The position numbers and the translations under genes were made by a program. DNA of 55,796 bases, taken from assembly GCA_903861045.1 (NCBI GenBank), contig CAIOST010000120.1, positions 1 to 55,796 of the forward strand, read 5' to 3'. Positions 35,984 to 45,159 of the stretch are shown here, one piece after another (within the stretch, counting starts at the first letter, position 1; each line of letters starts with the position of its first letter). This DNA is from an uncultured bacterium (GTDB lineage: Bacteria > Verrucomicrobiota > Kiritimatiellia > RFP12 > CAIWXQ01). Below the pieces are notes generated by a model. The model was given only the letters and a program-made list of their open reading frames with translations, searched no databases and was not told the origin of the DNA.

Positions 35984-37381
35984 ATGGCTGATGTGCTGCA
36001 AGGTATTCCTGCCATCGGCACGCTCCTTAACCGGCCAGAGCTGGCGGCGGTGGTGCGAGAGCACGGGCGCGATTTGGTTACGTACGCCCTGCGTCGCGCT
36101 ACAGCGGAGGCGCGCGCGACGTTGATCCGCAGTGCAGCGGAGCCTGAGCTCGGGAGGGTCATCGCACGCGCGTTGGAGATCGTATGTGCGGTGATAGAAC
36201 CGTCGCTCCAGCCGGTGATCAATGCCACGGGGGTGATCTTGCATAGCAACTTGGGGCGTGCCGTCCTGGGCCCCCGTTTGCTGGATGATCTGCAGGCGAT
36301 CGGCTGCGGCTACTCCAATCTGGAATTTGATCTAGCACGTGGCGCACGTGGCTGTCGCACCGATCATGTGGCTGAAATCCTGCGGTTCCTGACGGGGGCC
36401 GAGGATGTGGTTGTGGTGAATAACAATGCCGCGGCTTTGGTGCTGATCCTCGGCACGCTGGCCCGGCGCCGACAGGTCATTCTTTCCCGCGGTGAACTGA
36501 TTGAAATCGGCGATTCTTTCCGCCTGCCCGACGTCATGAAAACCTCGGGGGCGCGCTTACTGGAAGTAGGTGCCACCAACCGTACGCGGCTGGCGGACTA
36601 TCGGGAGGCCATCACGCCGCAAACAGCCATGCTGATGAAGGCGCATCGCTCCAATTTCACGATCAGTGGCTTCTGCGAAGAGGTGTCGGTGCGCGAGTTG
36701 GCGGCTTTGGCCCATGGGCTGAACCTGCCGATGGTTTACGATATCGGCTCGGGGTTACTGCGAAAACCGGAGGGGGTCGCCCTGACCGCAGAACCCGATG
36801 TGCGAGGGGCGATTCGCGATGGGGCCGATCTGGTCTGCTTCAGCGGCGATAAACTGCTAGGCGGACCGCAAGCCGGGATCATCGCCGGGCGTGCGGAGTT
36901 GATTCGTAAGCTGGCCCGCGCACCGCTGATGCGCGCCTTGCGTGTGGGTAAATTGACGCTGGCGGCGTTGGGTAGTGCTTGCCGCAGCTATCTGACGCAT
37001 GCGCGCCTAGTGGCTGAGAATCCAACGTTTGCGATGATGGAGCGGTCGGCGGCCGAGTTGGAGCGGCTGGCGCACGGCCTGGCAGAGGCCATGCGGGGTG
37101 CGGGACTGGCAGTGCAAATCGAAGCTAGCGATGGGCAGGCAGGAGGCGGCGCGTTACCGGACGTGGCGCTCCCTGGCCTGGCCGTAGCCTTGATACCCCC
37201 GACAGGGGCGGGGCCGCGGTTTGGCCAGACCGTCTACCGCCGCTTGTTACGGCAGACATGCCCGATTGTCGGGGTCTTACGACAGGGGCAGCTCCTGTTC
37301 GATGTGCGCACGATGGCAGAGCGCAGCTTTGTCGAGGTCGCCCGGGTTGTGGCGGCGGTGGTCAAGGAGCTGGCGCGATGA
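35984..37381 (+). CDS. selA: L-seryl-tRNA(Sec) selenium transferase SelA
   Basis: A 465-residue PLP enzyme that converts Ser-tRNA(Sec) to Sec-tRNA(Sec) with selenophosphate. The N-terminal tRNA-binding region (about 1-75) is followed by the fold-type I core with INATGVILHSNLGRA, EVGATNRTRLADY and the PLP-lysine segment CFSGDKLLGGPQAGI. ATG 35984 follows GGAGG. Its stop overlaps the selB start (ATGA), so the two are coupled. It is about the family's usual length. Confidence 0.96.
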   Translation: MADVLQGIPAIGTLLNRPELAAVVREHGRDLVTYALRRATAEARATLIRSAAEPELGRVIARALEIVCAVIEPSLQPVINATGVILHSNLGRAVLGPRLLDDLQAIGCGYSNLEFDLARGARGCRTDHVAEILRFLTGAEDVVVVNNNAAALVLILGTLARRRQVILSRGELIEIGDSFRLPDVMKTSGARLLEVGATNRTRLADYREAITPQTAMLMKAHRSNFTISGFCEEVSVRELAALAHGLNLPMVYDIGSGLLRKPEGVALTAEPDVRGAIRDGADLVCFSGDKLLGGPQAGIIAGRAELIRKLARAPLMRALRVGKLTLAALGSACRSYLTHARLVAENPTFAMMERSAAELERLAHGLAEAMRGAGLAVQIEASDGQAGGGALPDVALPGLAVALIPPTGAGPRFGQTVYRRLLRQTCPIVGVLRQGQLLFDVRTMAERSFVEVARVVAAVVKELAR

Positions 37382-39333
37382 GTCGCCCCGAGAAACACCT
37401 GCTCCTCGGCACGGCCGGTCATGTTGATCATGGCAAGACCACGTTGGTCAAGGCGCTGACCGGATTCGATTGTGATACGCATCGGGAGGAACAGCAGCGG
37501 GGCATCACCATTCACCTGGGATTCACGCACTTGGACCTGCCGCAGGGTGGCACGATCGGTGTTGTCGATGTGCCTGGTCATGCCGATTTTGTTGGCACCA
37601 TGGTTGCCGGGGCCAGCGGGATGGACATGGTGTTGCTGGTCGTCGCTGCGGATAGCGGTGTCATGCCGCAGACCTTTGAACATCTGCAGATCCTGCAGGC
37701 GCTGGGCGTTAAGAGCGGACTGATTGTCATGACGCGCATGGATCTGGCGGAACCGAATCTCGTTGAAATGGCGCGGGAGGAGATTCGAGAGATGGTGGCG
37801 GGGACGTTTCTGGCGGAGGCGCCCATGGTCGCAGTCTCGGCGACGACCGGAGCCGGGCTGGCTGACCTGCGACAGGCCATCGCCACCCTGGCCGAACAGG
37901 TGCCCGAACGGCCGTTGGGTAGTGTATTTCGCATGTTCATCGACCGGATTTTTTCGGTGGCCGGGATCGGTACGGTGGTGACGGGTTCCGTCTTGAGCGG
38001 CCGGATGCAGGTGGAAGATACCGCCTATCTGTTGCCCGCGGAGCTGGCGTTGCGGGTGCGCCGGCTGGAACGATTTGGTAAGGAGAGCACGGAAGTTCTG
38101 CCGGGTGATCGGGCCGCCCTTAACCTCGTGGGGTTGCGCTACGATCAGTTTGCTCGGGGGATGCTGCTGTCGGACCGTGTCTTGCGCAGTACCCTGATGG
38201 TGGATGCACGCCTGACACTCTTTGGTCACGCCCCGGCGCTTCGCTTATGGACGCAGGCAACCTTGCTGCTGGGGACCTATGAGGCGCAAGCCCGCTTGCA
38301 CCTGCTGGATCATGATCAGGTCACGGGCGGCGAAACGGTGCTGGTGCAGATCCACCTGCCCAAGCCGTGTGCCGTGCAACAGGGGGACCGCTTCGTCATT
38401 CGTAGCACTTCGAGCGATGTGACGTTGGGCGGCGGCGTGATTATTGATGCCTGCCCGTTACATCACCGGCGACGGCCTGAGAAATTGATGCGCCAACTAA
38501 CGGCGATCGCCGAGGGGCGCTTGCCGCAGCGGATCGCTGCGGAATTAGCCAAAGCGTGCCGTGCGATCAGCGCCGTGGTTTTGGCCGATACGCTCAATGT
38601 TAAGGTGGAGGAGCTGGTCGCCGCAGCCGGGCAGGCTGATGAACGGCTGGTCTGTTTTGTGGCGGGGGGGGGCGTCTGCTTAGACACGGAAGCCGGGATG
38701 GCGCGCATTCGGGAGCTGCTGCTGCGTCGTATCCAGGCGTGGCATAAGCGCAACCCGCTGGACCCCAACGGCCCGACGCTGGCGTCCTTACTGGGCACCA
38801 CCGGCCATGTCGGGGATGCTGCGGTAGAGGCGGAATTCAAGCATGTCATCGGGCAGTTGCAGGCGGAGGGGTTGGTCAAGCCCGTCGGCGCATCCTGGGC
38901 GTTGTCCGGGCATAACGTGCAAATCGGCCCGGTCCTGCAGCGTCAGATCGAGGCGGTTGGCTCGTATATTCGCACCTGCGCCTGGAAGACGCCGCTGATG
39001 TCGGAGATGTTGGACCTGGCGCGTAGCACGGGCATGACGGAGATCGAATTGCGGCGCATCCTGCGCCACCTCGTAGGCCGGGGCGAAGTCTGTTTTATCG
39101 ACGATAATTACGTTTGTACCAAGGTGGTGGAGGCGGCGCGCCGTACGTTGCTGGCTGCGCTCCAGAACAAGCCAGAGGGGCTGACGGTGGCGGATTTTCG
39201 CAATCTTACCAATGGCAACCGCAAGATCTGCTTGTTGTTGCTGGGGCATTTTGACGATGAAGGGGTGACGCGGCGCAACGGGGACTTGCGGCTCATTACG
39301 CCCAAGGGGCGTGCGTATCTAGCACAACAGTAG
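37378..39333 (+). CDS. selB: Selenocysteine-specific elongation factor SelB
   Basis: A 651-residue GTPase that brings Sec-tRNA to the ribosome at UGA codons with a SECIS element. [19 protein letters not shown] is the P-loop, [13 protein letters not shown] switch I, DVPGHADF the G3 motif, and MTRMDL replaces NKxD in G4. EF-Tu-like domains 2-3 are followed by a C-terminal winged-helix region (about 400-651) that binds SECIS RNA. ATG 37378 overlaps the selA stop. It provides the decoding factor for the TGA in fdhA. Confidence 0.96.
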   Translation: MSRPEKHLLLGTAGHVDHGKTTLVKALTGFDCDTHREEQQRGITIHLGFTHLDLPQGGTIGVVDVPGHADFVGTMVAGASGMDMVLLVVAADSGVMPQTFEHLQILQALGVKSGLIVMTRMDLAEPNLVEMAREEIREMVAGTFLAEAPMVAVSATTGAGLADLRQAIATLAEQVPERPLGSVFRMFIDRIFSVAGIGTVVTGSVLSGRMQVEDTAYLLPAELALRVRRLERFGKESTEVLPGDRAALNLVGLRYDQFARGMLLSDRVLRSTLMVDARLTLFGHAPALRLWTQATLLLGTYEAQARLHLLDHDQVTGGETVLVQIHLPKPCAVQQGDRFVIRSTSSDVTLGGGVIIDACPLHHRRRPEKLMRQLTAIAEGRLPQRIAAELAKACRAISAVVLADTLNVKVEELVAAAGQADERLVCFVAGGGVCLDTEAGMARIRELLLRRIQAWHKRNPLDPNGPTLASLLGTTGHVGDAAVEAEFKHVIGQLQAEGLVKPVGASWALSGHNVQIGPVLQRQIEAVGSYIRTCAWKTPLMSEMLDLARSTGMTEIELRRILRHLVGRGEVCFIDDNYVCTKVVEAARRTLLAALQNKPEGLTVADFRNLTNGNRKICLLLLGHFDDEGVTRRNGDLRLITPKGRAYLAQQ

Positions 39334-39343
39334 AACAAGGAGC

Positions 39344-40456
39344 ATGGCTATGATAGCGGGTAAACACACAAGCTGGAAAAACCTGTTCGCCTCCCGGACG
39401 GGGGTGATCATGACGGGGGTAGTCATCGGCATTGTGGCGACGCTGCTGCAGAAGTTTGGCAATCCGCCGAATATGGGGATTTGCGTAGCTTGTTTCACCC
39501 GCGATACGGCCGGCGCCCTGGGGTTACATCGCGCTGAGGTGGTCCAGTATCTGCGTCCGGAAATCCTTGGCATCATCGTGGGTGCGACGCTGGCCGCGCT
39601 GCTGGCAGGCGAATTCAAAGCCCGGGCCGGCTCCGTGTCGTTCATCCGGTTTATGCTGGGTGCTTGGGCCATGATTGGGGCGTTGGTTTTTCTGGGGTGT
39701 CCGTGGCGAACGTTGCTGCGGATCGCTGGCGGCGATCTCAATGCCGTCATTGGTCTAGGCGGCCTGGTGGCCGGGATCTGGTTGGCTACACGGTGCTTTG
39801 TGAGTGGTTATGATCCGGGGCCTTCGCGCCAGAGCAGTCCGATCGTCGGGTGGGCATGGCCGCTGCTGGTGCTGGCCGCGCTAGGTCTGGTCATGGCTTT
39901 TCCGCCGGTGGCCGGTCAGGCGCGCAGCGGGTTGCTATTCTATAGTGTCAAGGGGCCTGGTTCCATGCATGCGCCGTTATGGCTGTCGCTGGCTAGCGGT
40001 GTGGTGATTGGCGGGTTGCTGCAGCGGAGTCGCTTCTGTACGATTGGTGGCTTTCGTGATTGGATCCTGTTCCGGCAGACGCATCTGCTATGGGGCACCT
40101 TGGGTCTGGTCGTGGCGGCCGCAGTGATGAATTTGCTGTTGCGGCAGTGTACGCCGGGTTTTCATGGCCAACCCATTGCGCACACCATGGCGCTTTGGAA
40201 CTTCCTGGGGATGACGCTGGCTGGTCTGGCCTTTACGCTGGCGGGGGGCTGTCCTGGGCGTCAATGCGTTCTGGCGGGTGAAGGCGATGCCGATGCCGCG
40301 ACGGTGGTTTGCGGCATGCTGGTGGGTGCTGCCTTCGCGCACAATTTCGCCTTGGCTGGTTCGCCGCAGGGCGTGGGTACGAATGGACAGATTGCCGTGG
40401 TGGTTGGGTTGATCTTCTGCGGGCTGTTGGGAATCTGCCTGCGTGCAAAAAAATGA
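39344..40456 (+). CDS. yedE: YedE-type putative selenium transporter
   Basis: A 370-residue polytopic membrane protein of the YeeE/YedE family with about ten hydrophobic segments. Repeated motifs include GICVACFTRDTAGALG near the N terminus, SRFCTIGGFRDWILF in the middle and GGCPGRQCVLAGEGD near the C terminus; Cys residues in such motifs guide thio- or seleno-compounds in this family. The selenium-operon version is considered a selenium importer on comparative grounds. ATG 39344 follows AAGGAG, 10 bases after selB. The substrate (selenite, selenide or another form) is not shown. Confidence 0.86.
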   Translation: MAMIAGKHTSWKNLFASRTGVIMTGVVIGIVATLLQKFGNPPNMGICVACFTRDTAGALGLHRAEVVQYLRPEILGIIVGATLAALLAGEFKARAGSVSFIRFMLGAWAMIGALVFLGCPWRTLLRIAGGDLNAVIGLGGLVAGIWLATRCFVSGYDPGPSRQSSPIVGWAWPLLVLAALGLVMAFPPVAGQARSGLLFYSVKGPGSMHAPLWLSLASGVVIGGLLQRSRFCTIGGFRDWILFRQTHLLWGTLGLVVAAAVMNLLLRQCTPGFHGQPIAHTMALWNFLGMTLAGLAFTLAGGCPGRQCVLAGEGDADAATVVCGMLVGAAFAHNFALAGSPQGVGTNGQIAVVVGLIFCGLLGICLRAKK

Positions 40457-40482
40457 TGCTTGGGAAGAAGGGGAGATAAGCG

Positions 40483-40707
40483 ATGAACAAATCCGTAACG
40501 ATTGATGCGTGCGGCTGCCTGTGTCCGCTACCGCTGATGATGATGGTGAAACAGATGAAGGTGCCGGGCTGTGACGCGTTTGAGATGCTGCTTGATAGCG
40601 AAACGGCGCGGGATAACGTCTGTCGGACGGCCGAGAGCCGGGCGTGGTGCATCCAGCAGGTGGTGGCGGCCGGCGGTGTGTGGCGGGTGGCCCTTGCTCG
40701 AAAGTGA
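40483..40707 (+). CDS. TusA/SirA-like small sulfur or selenium carrier
   Basis: A 74-residue protein with the family motif GCLCPLPLMMMVKQMK, where the Cys of CPxP carries persulfide (or selenium) in TusA-type proteins. It corresponds to the N-terminal half of YedF selenium-metabolism proteins; the C-terminal half is absent. ATG 40483 follows GGGGAG. Flanked by yedE and a cysteine desulfurase, it probably passes selenium or sulfur between them and SelD. Confidence 0.82.
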   Translation: MNKSVTIDACGCLCPLPLMMMVKQMKVPGCDAFEMLLDSETARDNVCRTAESRAWCIQQVVAAGGVWRVALARK

Positions 40708-40710
40708 CGG

Positions 40711-41850
40711 ATGATGGCGCATGCTCAAATATATCTGGATCAAGCGGCTACCTCCTGGCCCAAGCCGCCGACGATCTTTGAGGCGATGCGGCGGGTGTTG
40801 GCTGATTGCGGCGCGAATCCAGGCCGGAGCGGGCATGCTATGGCGCTCGATGCCGCGCGGGTGGTATTTGAGGCTCGAGAGGCGGTAGCCGGTTTTTTTG
40901 GTGTGCCCGATGCGGCGCAGGTCGCGTTTACGGCGAATGCCACCCACGCGCTGAATATTGCCCTGCATGGCCTGCTCCAAGCCGGTGATCATGTCATCAC
41001 CACCGCGCTGGAACATAACTCCGTGATGCGCCCCCTGCGGGCCATGGCCGGTGTCACGATCACGGTGCTCCCGGGCGATCCGACGGGCGCGCCGGACCTG
41101 GCGCAACTGGATGCGCTTATGCGCCCGAACACCAAGCTGGTGGTGGTAACCCATGGCTCCAACGTGACCGGTCGTGTGCTGCCGGTGCGCGCAATCGGTG
41201 CGGTCTGTCGGCGGCGCGGCGTGCTGTTCCTGGTGGATGCCGCCCAGACGGCCGGCTGCGTGCCGCTTAACATGACGGATGATCAGATTGATTTGCTGGC
41301 ATTTACGGGGCACAAGGGGCTGCTCGGCCCACAAGGCACGGGCGGCCTTTGCATCAATACCTGCACGCTGCCGACGCCCCTGTATCAAGGTGGCTCCGGT
41401 AGCCATTCGGAGAGTGAGTGCCACCCGATGTTCATGCCTGACCGACTCGAAGCCGGGACGCTCAATACGGTAGGTATTGCTGGGTTGCATGCCGGCATCC
41501 AGTGGGTTGAGCAGGTATCATTGCCGGAGATTGCCCGGCGCGAAGCCCGGTTGCGGACGTTGCTGGTGGAAGGCCTACAGACGATTCCGGGGGTGCGGTT
41601 GTACGCCGGTGACCTGCCGATCGTGTCGCTGACAGTGGACGGGGTGCCGCCAGACCGGGTCGGTTTACGGCTGGAGCGCGATTTTGGCATACTCACCCGG
41701 GTAGGGTTGCATTGTGCGCCCAGTGCGCATCGCGCCATCGGCACCGCCCCGGCGGGTACGGTGCGGTTAAGCCTTGGGTATGCGAATACGGAAGCGGAAG
41801 TGGCGGTGGCCGTGGCGGCGGTGGCAGAGCTGGCCAAGGGTGGCACGTGA
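40711..41850 (+). CDS. Cysteine desulfurase / selenocysteine lyase-like aminotransferase (class V)
   Basis: A 379-residue fold-type I PLP enzyme. IYLDQAATSWPKPP opens the protein; HNSVMRPL and VDAAQTAGCVPL contribute to the PLP site; AFTGHKGLLGPQGTGGL contains the PLP lysine. It resembles the subgroup found in selenium loci rather than IscS. It may release selenium or sulfur from (seleno)cysteine for SelD. ATGs occur at 40711, 40714 and 40720; spacing to the previous stop is 3 bases from the first. Its stop overlaps the GTG of the next gene. Confidence 0.85.
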   Translation: MMAHAQIYLDQAATSWPKPPTIFEAMRRVLADCGANPGRSGHAMALDAARVVFEAREAVAGFFGVPDAAQVAFTANATHALNIALHGLLQAGDHVITTALEHNSVMRPLRAMAGVTITVLPGDPTGAPDLAQLDALMRPNTKLVVVTHGSNVTGRVLPVRAIGAVCRRRGVLFLVDAAQTAGCVPLNMTDDQIDLLAFTGHKGLLGPQGTGGLCINTCTLPTPLYQGGSGSHSESECHPMFMPDRLEAGTLNTVGIAGLHAGIQWVEQVSLPEIARREARLRTLLVEGLQTIPGVRLYAGDLPIVSLTVDGVPPDRVGLRLERDFGILTRVGLHCAPSAHRAIGTAPAGTVRLSLGYANTEAEVAVAVAAVAELAKGGT

Positions 41851-42068
41851 AGCGTGTGTTGATCTTTGAATCCACCTACGCGCTGCTGAAGGCGGAGCGG
41901 GTGCTGAAACGCCACGCCCTGACGTACGAGATTCAACCAACCCCCCGGCATTTCTCTTCGGATTGTGGTATGTGCCTGGTACTTGAGGGCGAGGTGGATG
42001 CGCCGACGAGGGCCCTTTTACAGGGGCAGGGTGTGGCCTGCGAGTGGCAGACGTGGGAGGATGCGTAA
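41847..42068 (+). CDS. DUF3343 small protein of the selenium operon
   Basis: A 73-residue protein starting at GTG 41847, inside the stop of the desulfurase gene (GTGA), and ending at 42068, where the last A of TAA is the A of the selD ATG. It reads KRVLIFESTYALLKAERVLK, then PTPRHFSSDCGMCLVLEGE, the DUF3343 pattern with a CGMC pair. Proteins of this family recur next to selD, yedE and csd genes; the CGMC pair could bind selenium or be redox-active. Function is not established. Confidence 0.78.
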   Translation: MKRVLIFESTYALLKAERVLKRHALTYEIQPTPRHFSSDCGMCLVLEGEVDAPTRALLQGQGVACEWQTWEDA

Positions 42069-43108
42069 TGTCCTTTGATCTGCTGACAACCGTGGAGTAT
42101 GGCGGCTGCTCCGCCAAATTGGCGCCGGCTGAATTGAGCCGGGTGCTTGGTGGCCTGTCCTTCGCCACCGACCCCAACCTGCTGGTCGGCATCAGTACGC
42201 ATGATGATGCGGGCGTCTACCAGTTGACGCCTGATCTGGCGTTGATTCAAACCACCGATTTCTTTCCGCCGGTTTGCTCTGACCCGCGCACGTTTGGCCG
42301 GATCGCGGCGGCTAATGCCCTGAGCGATGTTTATGCCATGGGCGGCGAGGTCACGACCGCCATGAACCTGGCGATGTTTCCCTCGCGCAAGATCCCGCTT
42401 GAGGTGTTGCGCGAGATCCTTCTGGGCGGACAGGAGAAAGTGGAGGAGGCCGGCGGCGTGATTGTGGGCGGGCACACCATCGAGGACGATTCTCCAAAGT
42501 ACGGGTTGGCGGTTTCCGGCCTGGTGCATCCCGACCGAATCATCCGCAATGACCGCGCGACTCCCAACGAGGTACTGATCCTCACGAAGCCGATCGGAGT
42601 CGGTGTGCTGGTGGCCGGGCAACGCATGGGTGTGGCGTGCGCCGGCGACTATGCGGCGGCCCTGGATAGCATGCAGCAGCTCAACCGCGCTGCGGCGGGG
42701 ATCATGCAGGCCCATGGGGTGCGTTGCGCTACCGATGTCACCGGCTTTGGCCTGTTGGGGCATGCGCTGGGCATTGCGCGGGGCAGCGGGGTCACGTTGG
42801 AGATTCGCGCTTCCGCTGTGCCGCTGCTTGCCGGCGTGTATCGATTGCTGAACGACGGATGCATCCCTGGCGGGGTGTTTCGGAACCTTGATTATGTGGC
42901 GGCGCAGGCCCGGTTTGCAGCGGATGTTGATCCGAATCTCAAGCTGGCGTTGGCGGATCCGCAAACGTCGGGCGGGATACTGATGGCGGTGGCACCCGAG
43001 CAGGCGGAGTCCGTGTGCGTGGAATTGCGGCACGCGGGTTGTGCGGTGGCCGCTGTGGTGGGTGCGGTCCGGCCAGCCGGGCCGGTGTTCCTGGATGTGT
43101 GCGCTTGA
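42068..43108 (+). CDS. selD: Selenide, water dikinase (selenophosphate synthetase) SelD
   Basis: A 346-residue enzyme that makes selenophosphate from selenide and ATP. The catalytic segment YGGCSAKLAP has Cys and Lys where some SelD proteins have selenocysteine, so this one is the Cys form. THDDAGVYQL, TTDFFPPVCSDP and ALSDVYAMGG are the ATP/Mg-binding strands, and CATDVTGFGLLGHALG the conserved C-terminal domain. ATG 42068 shares a base with the previous stop. Confidence 0.95.
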   Translation: MSFDLLTTVEYGGCSAKLAPAELSRVLGGLSFATDPNLLVGISTHDDAGVYQLTPDLALIQTTDFFPPVCSDPRTFGRIAAANALSDVYAMGGEVTTAMNLAMFPSRKIPLEVLREILLGGQEKVEEAGGVIVGGHTIEDDSPKYGLAVSGLVHPDRIIRNDRATPNEVLILTKPIGVGVLVAGQRMGVACAGDYAAALDSMQQLNRAAAGIMQAHGVRCATDVTGFGLLGHALGIARGSGVTLEIRASAVPLLAGVYRLLNDGCIPGGVFRNLDYVAAQARFAADVDPNLKLALADPQTSGGILMAVAPEQAESVCVELRHAGCAVAAVVGAVRPAGPVFLDVCA

Positions 43109-43225
43109 GTCTTAGGAGTAGCGGGCGGTGGTGGCGCCAGAGGGAACTGCTGGCGAAGGGTTGAACCGTTTTGCGTCGTTCTGTCGGAAGATGACATCCA
43201 TCACCTGATCTGATAGAGTTGCCGC

Positions 43226-43708
43226 ATGAAGACGGTTTACGTGGAAACATCTATTTTGAGCTACCTGACAGCGCGCCCGTCTCGCGACCTGCTGGCGGCG
43301 GCTCATCAACAGGTCACGCGGGAGTGGTGGGATGGACAGCGGGGCCGGTTTGAGGTCTTCGTCTCGCCGTTGGTAGAGCAGGAAGCGCGACGGGGCGATC
43401 CGGTTGCGGCTCAACGCCGGGTCGAGGCCCTGTGCGGATTGCCCATGCTCGAAATCGTTGAGGATGCCTATGACCTCGCCGCTGCGTTGATCTCAGAGGG
43501 CGCTCTTCCTCTTTCAGCGGAAGACGATGCCACTCATATCGCCATGGCTGCGGTGCATGGCATTGATTATTTGCTGACCTGGAATTGTCGTCACATCGAC
43601 AATGCCGAGACCAAACCGATCGTGCGCTCCATCTGTGCGACGCGAGGCTACACCTGCCCCGAAATCTGTACGCCTGAAGAACTGATGGGAGAAGAGAATG
43701 AAAGCTGA
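43226..43708 (+). CDS. PIN-domain protein, VapC-like toxin
   Basis: A 160-residue PIN ribonuclease-like protein. VYVETSILSYLTARPSRDLL gives the first acidic motif, with E replacing the usual D; the central E (LVEQEARRGD) and the C-terminal DDATHIAMAAVHGIDYLLTWN supply the other acidic residues. The latter motif, ending in LLTWN(C/F), is characteristic. ATG 43226. It overlaps a small downstream gene. It may be a toxin of a type II system or a stand-alone nuclease. Confidence 0.8.
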   Translation: MKTVYVETSILSYLTARPSRDLLAAAHQQVTREWWDGQRGRFEVFVSPLVEQEARRGDPVAAQRRVEALCGLPMLEIVEDAYDLAAALISEGALPLSAEDDATHIAMAAVHGIDYLLTWNCRHIDNAETKPIVRSICATRGYTCPEICTPEELMGEENES

Positions 43709-43904
43709 CCCTATACTCCGGGAACTATGGGACATCAAGGATGGCCTGTCCAAGGAGTGTGGTCACGACCTGCGCCGCCTCTTTGACCGTCTCAAGGAAT
43801 CCCAGAAGAGCCGTACCGACCGCTTGGTCAACCGAACCAACCGGTCAATGAGAGTGGCACAACCAGAGGGTCCAGGTTACGGCTCGCGGGCTCGCCGAAC
43901 CTGA
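43698..43904 (+). CDS. Small partner of the PIN protein, C terminus probably altered
   Basis: Sixty-eight residues overlapping the PIN gene by 11 bases. The first 40 residues (MKADPILRELWDIKDGLSKE, then CGHDLRRLFDRLKESQK) match a small helical family commonly encoded just after PIN genes. The last part (about residues 41-68) is basic and unlike the family, so the end may be frameshifted. It could be the antitoxin, although antitoxins usually precede the toxin. Confidence 0.6.
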   Translation: MKADPILRELWDIKDGLSKECGHDLRRLFDRLKESQKSRTDRLVNRTNRSMRVAQPEGPGYGSRARRT

Positions 43905-44083
43905 CCCTCGGCGTTGGATTTCGGAGAAGCCACCCGGGTCATGGAAGATGAGGGGCTCACCGGCCGCGAGCTATACAACCAGGATCTCACCATCGAGTAT
44001 CTTGCCAATCACCAGGCGGACAAAGGAGTTGGATGCAAGGTTGCGCCGCATAGAGCGGCAACTGGACAAGGAAAGGAGCAATT

Positions 44084-44323
44084 GTGAAAGGCCAGCATGT
44101 GAAACGGTGTGGCGGACGTCAAGGATGTGCGTGCGGTGGCGGTGTGGAGTTGAAGCAAGCTGTGGAGGAGGCTGTTAAGGTCATGCGCGGTGGAGAACGA
44201 CGGTTGACGTGCGCGCAGGCGTTGGCGCTGGCAGAACGGTTCGGGGTTGAGCCGGCGCGGGTTGGGAAGATCTGCGATGCAGCCGGCATCAAACTCCGGC
44301 GTTGTCAGTTGGGTTGTTTCTAG
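44084..44323 (+). CDS. Small CQLGCF-tailed protein preceding modABC
   Basis: A 79-residue protein from GTG 44084, with AAGGAG 7-8 bases upstream. The N terminus is Cys-rich (HVKRCGGRQGCACGGG). A helical part with LTCAQALALAERFGVEPARV looks like a small helix-turn-helix, and the C terminus is KLRRCQLGCF. Similar CQLG-tail modules are seen in anaerobes near molybdenum or formate genes, from my recollection of family patterns. It is 16 bases before modA, so probably co-transcribed. It could be a metal or molybdate-responsive regulator, or a metal-binding accessory; not proven. Confidence 0.6.
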   Translation: MKGQHVKRCGGRQGCACGGGVELKQAVEEAVKVMRGGERRLTCAQALALAERFGVEPARVGKICDAAGIKLRRCQLGCF

Positions 44324-44339
44324 ACGGGAAGCGAGGGCT

Positions 44340-45155
44340 ATGGGTATGCGCAATCGTCTGCTTGGGATGGTTTTGATGGGGCTGTGCGTCTTGTTTTCCT
44401 GTTTCGCCGGGGCGGGAGATTCCGTACCGGTGGCGGCACCGGTGCGGGAGGTGCGGGTTGCGGCGGCAGCTAGTATGACCCATGCCATGGCGGAACTCGT
44501 GCGCCAATTTCAGGGCAAACAACCGGGGATTCGGATCACTCCGGTGTATGGCGCGTCCGGCAGTCTCTATGCGCAATTCGCCAACAAGGCACCCTACGAT
44601 CTGTTCCTGTCTGCCGATACGGAGTACCCGGAGCGCCTGGTCAAGGATGGGCTTGGCGTGAGTGATAGCTTGTTTGTGTATGCCAGAGGGCGGCTCGTCC
44701 TGTGGGCGGCGACGAATGTGCTGAAGGGGGTCACAACGTTGGATTTGGCGACCTTGCGCGACGAGCGCATCCGGAAGATCGCGATCGCGAATCCCAAACT
44801 GGCGCCTTATGGCCGCGCGGCGGAGGATGCCATGAAGCAGGCCGGGGTTTATGAGGCGGTCAAGGCCAAGTTGGTGTTTGGCGAGAACGTGGCGCAGGCG
44901 GCCACGTTTGCGCACACCGGCGCGGCGGATGTCGCTGTCATTCCGGCGTCTCTGGCCGTTGCACCGGCCATGATGGCCAAAGGTCGGTATGCCGAAGTGA
45001 AACTGGACGGTGTAAAGCCGATCGAACAAGCGGCCGTGCTCCTGACTGGCGCCGCGCAACATGAGGCGGCCCGCGCCTTTTTGGGATTTCTCAAGTCACC
45101 TGACGGGGTGCGCATTCTGGAAGCGTCTGGCTTCGCCTGCTCCGGAGGTAAGTAG
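44340..45155 (+). CDS. modA: Molybdate ABC transporter, periplasmic binding protein ModA
   Basis: A 271-residue exported binding protein for molybdate or tungstate. A signal peptide (LLGMVLMGLCVLFSCFAGAG) is followed by VRVAAAASMTHAMAEL, VYGASGSLYAQF and APYDLFLSADTEYPERL, the ModA ligand loops; GAADVAVIPASLAV lies near the end. ATG 44340 follows GAGGG. It supplies the metal for the molybdopterin cofactor of formate dehydrogenase. Confidence 0.94.
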   Translation: MGMRNRLLGMVLMGLCVLFSCFAGAGDSVPVAAPVREVRVAAAASMTHAMAELVRQFQGKQPGIRITPVYGASGSLYAQFANKAPYDLFLSADTEYPERLVKDGLGVSDSLFVYARGRLVLWAATNVLKGVTTLDLATLRDERIRKIAIANPKLAPYGRAAEDAMKQAGVYEAVKAKLVFGENVAQAATFAHTGAADVAVIPASLAVAPAMMAKGRYAEVKLDGVKPIEQAAVLLTGAAQHEAARAFLGFLKSPDGVRILEASGFACSGGK

Positions 45156-45159
45156 ACCC

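Noticed and set aside
43941-44087. 48-codon open frame starting MEDEGLTGRELYNQDLTIE before the CQLGCF gene
   Set aside because: No family recognised and no good ribosome site. It sits in a gap where other frames also show coding-like traces (RRIERQLDKERS), so it is probably debris of a lost gene.
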